In this document: piece by piece, positions 5,360-9,879 of the stretch
How the letters are laid out: each line of letters opens with the position of its first letter
Numbering within the stretch: position 1 is the stretch's first letter
From: Caulobacteraceae bacterium
GTDB taxonomy: Bacteria > Pseudomonadota > Alphaproteobacteria > Caulobacterales > Caulobacteraceae
NCBI GenBank assembly: GCA_030151985.1
Contig: JASLDZ010000394.1
Location: forward strand, 1-9,879
DNA: 9,879 nt
Reading direction: 5' to 3'
Notes under the pieces: model-generated
Told to the model about the DNA's origin: nothing
What the model saw: only the letters and a program-made list of their open reading frames with translations
The model's database searches: none
Position numbers and translations under genes: made by a program

Positions 5360-5923
5360 TCAGCCCGCCTCCGCCCGCAGCCGGCGCACCACGCGGGTGA
5401 AGCCCTCCCCGAACACGCGGTAGTAGGCGAAGGCGATCGGCACGTCCGGCGGCAGCCGACCCTCGAAGCGCTTGAGGCTGTCCGGCAGGCTGCGCTCGGG
5501 CGCGAGCACGCCGACGTCGCGCGGGAACGCGGTCGGCCGGGCGAAGGTCGCGCGCAGGTGCGGGCAGAGCCGCTGCGCCCGCTCCGCGCAGGCGCCATGG
5601 GTGGGCGGCAGGTGGCTGGCGTAGCGCCACCCGCCCTTCAGCTTCAGGAACGTCCCGGTCGCCACGGGGAACAGGAAGCGGTCGTCCGGAGGCGTGGCCT
5701 CGCCGCAGACGTGGCACAGGAAGCCGGTCACGCCCCGCCGCTGGCGCATCATGTTCATGCCGCTGGGCAGGGGCTCGCCCTCGCCGGGCCGCTCGTCCTG
5801 CACCAGCTCCATCATGCCCGGGAAGGCGGCGGAGGGCTCGAGGCGGAACGCGTCCTCTCCCGTCCAGGGCACGACCCAGGGCAGCGTCTCGCCGATTCGC
5901 CAGCGCGGGGCGGCCTCGTCCAC
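5360..5923 (-). CDS. hypothetical protein with Cys/His zinc-site motif
   Basis: I cannot assign this 187-residue protein to a named family. It contains Cys70-x2-Cys73 (LCHVCGEAT) and then His109-x2-Cys112-x7-Cys120-Pro-His122 (HGACAERAQRLCPHL), a spacing suited to binding one zinc ion. Between them is a segment that may form strands (RFLFPVATGTFLKLKGGWRY). No signal peptide or membrane segment is seen, so it is probably cytoplasmic. It distantly recalls unnamed actinobacterial proteins with a CxxC and a C-x7-CPxL pattern, from memory only. The GTG start at 5923 was chosen because CAGGAGA precedes it by seven bases; the frame stays open to 6421 but that would run into the divergent transporter gene. 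It is divergent from the transporter by 93 bases. Confidence 0.8.
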   Translation of the reverse strand: MDEAAPRWRIGETLPWVVPWTGEDAFRLEPSAAFPGMMELVQDERPGEGEPLPSGMNMMRQRRGVTGFLCHVCGEATPPDDRFLFPVATGTFLKLKGGWRYASHLPPTHGACAERAQRLCPHLRATFARPTAFPRDVGVLAPERSLPDSLKRFEGRLPPDVPIAFAYYRVFGEGFTRVVRRLRAEAG

Positions 5924-6016
5924 GTCGTCGTCTCCTGAGCCGCCGCGTCCGACGCCCGCGCGTCCCTTGCCTGCCGGGCCAGCCTTCGCCAAGCATGGCC
6001 GCGTTTGGGAGACGGC

Positions 6017-7264
6017 ATGTCGAGACGGTTCACCCTCTACATCCTGGCGGGCATGGCGCTGGGCCTGGTCGCCGGCGGCCTCGCCAACGCCTATGCGCCC
6101 GACCCGAAGGCGGCGGCGGCGAACTTCTCGCTGGTCACCGACGTGTTCCTGCGGCTGATCCGGATGATCATCGCGCCGCTGGTGCTGTCCACGCTGACGG
6201 CGGGGATCGCGCACATGGGCGCGGGAAGCGCGGTAGGCCGCGTGGGCGCCAAGGCCATCGCGTGGTTCCTGGCCGCGGGCGTGCTGTCGCTGATCATCGG
6301 CATGGTCGTGGTGGAGATCGTGCGGCCGGGCGCCGGCCTCTCGCTCGCCATTCCGCCCGCCGACGCGGCCGGCGCGCCCGGCGTGCAGACGTCCCTGTCG
6401 GCCAAGACCTTCCTCGAGCACGTGTTCCCCGCCTCGGTGGTCGACGCCATGGCGAGGAACGAGATCCTGCAGATCGTGGTGTTCTCAGTCTTCCTGGGGC
6501 TGGCGATCGCGAACGTGGGCGAGGCGGGCAAGCCGCTGCTGGCCGGGCTCGAATCGCTGGCGCAGGTGATGCTGAAGGTCACCAGCTACGTGATGCTGAG
6601 CGCGCCGCTCGCCGTGTTCGCCGCCATCGCCGCGGCCGTGGCGACGCAGGGGCTGGGCGTCATCCTGACCTACGCCAAGTTCGTCGGCGGCTTCTACGCG
6701 GCGCTCCTGGTGCTGTGGCTGGCGATCCTGGGCGCCGGAGCGGCCGTGGTGGGCGTCGGCCGGGCGCGGGCGCTGTTCGCCGCGATCCGCCAGCCGGCGC
6801 TGCTCGCCTTCTCCACCGCGACCTCCGAGGCCGCCTACCCCCGCACGCTGGAGGAGCTGGAGCGGTTCGGCGTGTCCAAGCGCATCGCGAGCTTCGTCCT
6901 GCCGCTGGGCTACTCGTTCAACCTGGACGGCTCGATGATGTACTGCACCTTCGCGAGCCTGTTCATCGCGCAGGTCTACGGCGTGCACCTGGACCTGGCG
7001 CAGCGCGGGCTGATGCTGCTGCTGTTCCTGGTGACCTCCAAGGGGATCGCGGGGGTGCCGCGCGCCTCGCTGGTGGTGATCGCCGCCACCCTGCCCTACT
7101 TCCACATTCCCGAGGCCGGCCTGCTGCTGGTGCTGGGCGTGGACCACTTCCTCGACATGGGGCGCAGCGCCACCAACGTGGTCGGCAACGCCGTGGCCTC
7201 GGCCGTCGTTGCGCGTTTCGAGGGCGAGCTGGGTCCGCCCGACCCCGCCGCCGTCCCCGCCTGA
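6017..7264 (+). CDS. DAACS-family dicarboxylate/amino acid:cation symporter
   Basis: The product is 415 residues, hydrophobic throughout, and of normal length for the family (DctA, GltP, GltT). It is an inner-membrane secondary transporter with two re-entrant hairpins. HP1 has the Ser-rich tip FSTATSEAAYP (265-275), TM7 has the NMDGT-equivalent NLDGS (302-306), HP2 includes SKGIAGVPRAS (341-351), and TM8 has DMGRSATNVVGN (380-391). Arg383 corresponds to the arginine that binds the side-chain carboxylate of acidic substrates, favouring dicarboxylates or Asp/Glu. Asn391 replaces the sodium-ligand Asp of GltPh and matches DctA, which I recall as reading TNLVGN. Substrate identity remains open. 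ATG 6017 is preceded by GGGAGA at four bases; an in-frame TTG at 6005 is less likely. The downstream quinoprotein gene is probably co-transcribed. Confidence 0.94.
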   Translation: MSRRFTLYILAGMALGLVAGGLANAYAPDPKAAAANFSLVTDVFLRLIRMIIAPLVLSTLTAGIAHMGAGSAVGRVGAKAIAWFLAAGVLSLIIGMVVVEIVRPGAGLSLAIPPADAAGAPGVQTSLSAKTFLEHVFPASVVDAMARNEILQIVVFSVFLGLAIANVGEAGKPLLAGLESLAQVMLKVTSYVMLSAPLAVFAAIAAAVATQGLGVILTYAKFVGGFYAALLVLWLAILGAGAAVVGVGRARALFAAIRQPALLAFSTATSEAAYPRTLEELERFGVSKRIASFVLPLGYSFNLDGSMMYCTFASLFIAQVYGVHLDLAQRGLMLLLFLVTSKGIAGVPRASLVVIAATLPYFHIPEAGLLLVLGVDHFLDMGRSATNVVGNAVASAVVARFEGELGPPDPAAVPA

Positions 7265-7287
7265 CCCTCGACCATACCGGAGTTCGC

Positions 7288-8967
7288 ATGAGGATCGCCC
7301 GCCCGCTCGCCGCCGCGAGCTTCGCCACGCTGCTCGCCTGCGCGGGCGCCGCCTGCGCCCAGACCGACGCGGAGGTGAAGCACGGCGGCCAGGTGTTCGC
7401 CGGCCAGTGCGCCCTGTGCCACGGCGCGAACGGCGCGGGCGGACAGGGACCGCCGCTGCAAGACGTGGTCGGCCGCAAGGTCGCCTCCACGGGCTTCGCC
7501 TACACCCCCGCGCTGAAGGCCAGGGGCGCCGCGACGTGGGATGCGCGCAGCCTGTCGCGCTACCTCGCCGACCCGCGGGCCGCCGTGCCCGGCACCGCCA
7601 TGGCCGTGCAGGTGAGCGACGCCAAGGACCGGCACGACCTGATCGCCTACCTCGCCACCCTGAAGGCCAAGGGCGCGCCCGCCGCTCCGGCTCCCGTCGC
7701 GGCGAACGGCGGCCCGTTCGGGGGCTGGCGGGAGGACGCGCCGGGCAAGCTCCACCACATCACGGTCGCCGACCTGCCCAGGCCCTACGCCACCCGCTCC
7801 TCCAGCAACGGCTCGCAGCAGGTCCCGCGCCCCGCCGGTGCCCTGCCCCGCGTGCCGCCAGGCTTCAAGGTCGCGGTCTTCGCCGACGGGCTCGAGGGGC
7901 CGCGGCAGATGCGGGTGATGGCGAACGGCGACGTGTTCGTGGCCGAGACCGCCGCCGGCCGCATCCGCGTGCTGCGCGCCAAGGACGGCGCCGAGCATCC
8001 CGACACGACCGCCGTCTTCACCTCCGGCCTGACCGGCCCGTTCGGCATGGCCGCCTACCCGGCCGCGGACCCGCGCTGGCTCTACGTGGCCGAGCGCAAC
8101 CGGGTGGTGCGCTTCCCCTATCGCACGGGCGACCTGAAGGCGCGCGGCGAGCCCGAGGTGGTGGTGGCGCAGCTCGCGCCGACGACGGGCGGCCACACGA
8201 CCCGCGACCTCGTCTTCTCTCCGGACGGAGCGCGGATGTTCGTGTCCGTCGGCTCGGCCTCGAACGTGGCCGAGGAGATGCCGAAGAAGACGCCCGCCGA
8301 CGCCGCCGCCTACGACCATGAGCACGGCCTGGGCGCCGGTTGGGGTCCGGAGGAGAACCGCGCCGACGTCCTGGTCTTCACGCCCGAGGGCAAGGCCGGA
8401 AAGGTGTTCGCCGCGGGCATCCGCAACTGCGTCGGCCTGGCGGTGCAGCCCAAGACGGGCGCCCTGTGGTGCTCGGTCAACGAGCGCGACGAGCTGGGCG
8501 ACAACCTCGTGCCCGACTACCTCACGCGGGTGAAGGAGGGCGGCTTCTACGGCTGGCCCTGGCTCTACCTGGGCGACCACGAGGACCCGCGCCTGAAGGG
8601 TGAGCGGCCGGACCTGAAGGGCCGCGCCACCGCTCCCGACTTGCTGCTGCAGGCGCACTCCGCCTCGCTCGGCATGACCTTCTACACGGGAAGCGCCATG
8701 CCGCCGGCCTGGCGCGGCTCGGCCTTCGCCGCCGAGCACGGCTCGTGGAACCGCGGCGAGCGCACCGGGCCCAAGCTGATCCGCATCCCGCTGAACCCGG
8801 ACGGCACGGCGACGGGCGCCTACGAGGACGTGATGACCGGCTTCACCGTCGACAACCAGAGCGTCTGGGGCCGGCCGGTGGGCGTGGCCGCCGCGCACGA
8901 CGGCGCGATCCTGGTCAGCGACGACGGCGGCGGCGTGGTCTGGCGGCTGACGTGGAGCGGCCGCTAG
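7288..8967 (+). CDS. secreted cytochrome c fused to sorbosone/glucose dehydrogenase-like beta-propeller
   Basis: The product is 559 residues. An N-terminal signal peptide ends near ACA-Q (24/25); an LLAC at 15-18 makes a lipoprotein conceivable. Residues 27-127 form a class I cytochrome c: heme site CALCH (41-45), a segment GRKVASTGFAYTPALK, and the likely axial Met105 in PGTAM. A Pro/Ala linker leads to a propeller (about 190-557) of the PQQ-dependent soluble glucose/L-sorbosone dehydrogenase type: MANGDVFVAET, GGHTTRDLVFSPDG (His303, candidate base), GIRNCVGLAVQP (Arg379), NERDELGDNLVPDY, GGFYGWPW and a final VWGRPVGVAAA. It probably oxidises a sugar or aldehyde in the periplasm and passes electrons from PQQ to its own heme. 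PQQ binding is inferred from the family. The start lies 23 bases after the transporter stop with a modest CCGGAG site, so an operon is likely. Confidence 0.92.
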   Translation: MRIARPLAAASFATLLACAGAACAQTDAEVKHGGQVFAGQCALCHGANGAGGQGPPLQDVVGRKVASTGFAYTPALKARGAATWDARSLSRYLADPRAAVPGTAMAVQVSDAKDRHDLIAYLATLKAKGAPAAPAPVAANGGPFGGWREDAPGKLHHITVADLPRPYATRSSSNGSQQVPRPAGALPRVPPGFKVAVFADGLEGPRQMRVMANGDVFVAETAAGRIRVLRAKDGAEHPDTTAVFTSGLTGPFGMAAYPAADPRWLYVAERNRVVRFPYRTGDLKARGEPEVVVAQLAPTTGGHTTRDLVFSPDGARMFVSVGSASNVAEEMPKKTPADAAAYDHEHGLGAGWGPEENRADVLVFTPEGKAGKVFAAGIRNCVGLAVQPKTGALWCSVNERDELGDNLVPDYLTRVKEGGFYGWPWLYLGDHEDPRLKGERPDLKGRATAPDLLLQAHSASLGMTFYTGSAMPPAWRGSAFAAEHGSWNRGERTGPKLIRIPLNPDGTATGAYEDVMTGFTVDNQSVWGRPVGVAAAHDGAILVSDDGGGVVWRLTWSGR

Positions 8968-8987
8968 ACTTCTAAACCGCCCGTCAA

Positions 8988-9010
8988 GCGCGGCGCGCTA
9001 ATCTCCGCGC
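8988..9010 (+). promoter_or_regulatory. GC hairpin abutting a GTG start with no Shine-Dalgarno
   Basis: GCGCGG (8988-8993) and CCGCGC (9005-9010) form a perfect six-base stem around an 11-base loop, ending directly at the GTG of the deacetylase gene. There is no T-run, so it is not a typical terminator. No Shine-Dalgarno sequence precedes the GTG. A weak -10-like TAATCT (8999-9004) sits seven bases before it, so a leaderless transcript is possible. Confidence 0.3.
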
Positions 9011-9739
9011 GTGAGCCTCGCCGACCGCCTCGTGACCCGCCTCGCCGAGGCCCTGCCCGGCGGCCGCCAGCCGCTGCGGCTGGAACGGGCGCGCGCAAGC
9101 CTGTGCTTCGACGACTTCCCCCGCTCGGCCTGGGCGGCGGGCGGGCCGATCCTGGCGCGGCGGGGCGTCCGGGCGAGCTTCTACCCGGCGGGCGGCTTCT
9201 GCGGCCGCTTCGCCGAGGGGAACGACCAGTTCACGGCGGAAGACCTGCGCGAGGTGCGCGACGCGGGCCACGAGATCGGCTGCCACAGCTTCTCCCACCG
9301 CGCGGCGTCTAGCCTGTCGGCGCGGGCTTTCGGGGCCGACCTCGACCGCAACGCCGCCTTCCTGCGCGAGGAGGCGGGGGTGATGCCCGCCACCTTCGCC
9401 TATCCCTACGGCCTCTTCTCGCCCGCCTCCCTGCCCGTGACGGCCGCCCGCTTCCGGGGCGCGCGCCGGGTGCGGGGGGGCGCGAACGCCGGGCGGCTCG
9501 ATCTCAGGCGCATCGCCGCCGTCCCGCTGGAGGCGCGGTCGTGGAGCGCCGCTCGGATGGAGGCGGCCGTCGCCGACGTCGCGCGCCGCCGGGGCTGGCT
9601 GGTGCTCTTCACCCACGACGTCGCGCCCGAGCCCACGCCCTACGGCTGCACGCCCGCCATGCTGGAGCACGCGCTGGAGGCGCTGGCCCGCGCGGGTATC
9701 GAGGTCATGCCCGTGGCGCAGGCGCTCGGCGGCGTCTGA
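9011..9739 (+). CDS. NodB-type polysaccharide deacetylase family protein
   Basis: The product is 242 residues with no signal peptide, suggesting a cytoplasmic enzyme or an unconventional substrate. NodB-homology motifs are in order: motif 1 CFDDFP (Asp34, Asp35; usual TFDDGP), motif 2 HSFSH (His92 and His96, metal ligands), motif 3 FAYPYG (129-134) and the C-terminal FTHDV (His202, catalytic acid). The set is complete for metal-dependent N- or O-deacetylation of a glycan, although motif 1 has Phe for Gly. The substrate cannot be predicted; no glycan synthesis genes are nearby. The start is GTG 9011, with no clear ribosome binding site but no better in-frame alternative. It begins 43 bases after the quinoprotein stop and may be the last gene of that operon. 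It ends four bases from a convergent gene. Confidence 0.92.
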   Translation: MSLADRLVTRLAEALPGGRQPLRLERARASLCFDDFPRSAWAAGGPILARRGVRASFYPAGGFCGRFAEGNDQFTAEDLREVRDAGHEIGCHSFSHRAASSLSARAFGADLDRNAAFLREEAGVMPATFAYPYGLFSPASLPVTAARFRGARRVRGGANAGRLDLRRIAAVPLEARSWSAARMEAAVADVARRRGWLVLFTHDVAPEPTPYGCTPAMLEHALEALARAGIEVMPVAQALGGV

Positions 9740-9743
9740 CGCC

Positions 9744-9879
9744 TCAGCGCGCCGCCGGCGGCGCGGGCGGACGCACGAGGTGGCCCAGGGGCTCCTGCGG
9801 CGTCGGCTTGCCGGTGAAGACCGAGATGGACACCGGCGTAGCGCAGACGCGGTCCGCGTTCGACCACCAACGTCCGGAC
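9744..9879 (-). CDS. C-terminus of an unidentified protein (5' part outside window)
   Basis: A reading frame on the minus strand is open from the window edge to a TGA at 9744-9746 and gives 44 residues: SGRWWSNADRVCATPVS, then ISVFTGKPTPQEPLGHLV and a Pro/Ala/Arg tail. The composition, with two Trp and a single Cys before a disordered end, looks like a real C-terminus, and the stop lies four bases from the convergent deacetylase stop, matching the packing elsewhere in the window. I do not recognise the family. No start codon choice is possible from what is visible. Confidence 0.55.
   Translation of the reverse strand, partial: SGRWWSNADRVCATPVSISVFTGKPTPQEPLGHLVRPPAPPAAR

Noticed and set aside
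5967..5996. TTGCCT with AAGCAT 18 bases on, as a housekeeping promoter for the symporter
   Set aside because: The -10 match is poor and the composition is permissive; the promoter is likely in this gap but cannot be placed.
7096..8898. A 600-codon minus-strand frame opposite the quinoprotein gene
   Set aside because: It is a GC-driven shadow; the plus strand carries a signal peptide, a heme motif and propeller motifs.
5995..8967. A single 990-codon frame on the plus strand
   Set aside because: Its first part runs out of frame through the symporter and is Arg/Gly-rich nonsense; only the portion from 7288 is a real protein, with its own signal peptide.
8965..8976. TAGACTTCTA as a terminator
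   Set aside because: Four-base AT arms with no GC stem or T-run do not make a terminator.

Overview
The window is a very GC-rich, gene-dense stretch of a bacterial chromosome. It is almost certainly alphaproteobacterial: the left edge carries the end of an EcfG-type general-stress sigma factor next to a small NepR-like anti-sigma factor, a pair confined to that class. The composition and the membrane/periplasmic gene set would suit a Hyphomicrobiales member such as a Methylobacterium relative, but this lower-rank placement is a guess. No RNA genes, CRISPR arrays, insertion sequences, phage genes or integration sites were seen, and no stretch over 300 bases lacks a gene.

Layout. (1) 1-629: 3' part of ecfG (+) converging on nepR (-). 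(2) 630-1820: a 159-bp intergenic region, then a disordered Gly/Tyr/Arg-rich protein with 15-residue aromatic repeats. (3) 1817-3927 (-): an OmpR-type response regulator and its HAMP-containing sensor kinase, translationally coupled through a GTGA overlap. (4) 3928-5356 (+): a thioredoxin-reductase-like flavoprotein with an altered cofactor site, then a small basic DUF6496-type protein. (5) 5360-5923 (-): an unrecognised protein with a likely zinc-binding Cys/His set. (6) 6017-8967 (+): a DAACS dicarboxylate/amino-acid symporter followed after 23 bp by a secreted cytochrome c fused to a sorbosone/glucose-dehydrogenase-like beta-propeller, probably one operon for uptake and periplasmic oxidation of small organic substrates. 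(7) 9011-9739 (+): a NodB-type polysaccharide deacetylase, then the C-terminus of an unknown gene on the other strand.

The most interesting theme is a possible local general-stress-response neighbourhood. The sigma factor and its antagonist sit beside three genes (disordered protein, flavoprotein, DUF6496 protein), each preceded by a sequence close to the EcfG promoter (GGAAC, 16-18 bases, CGTT), though none is a perfect match. A second theme is architectural: all four convergent gene pairs end within four bases of each other or overlap, so there is no room between them for ordinary terminators.
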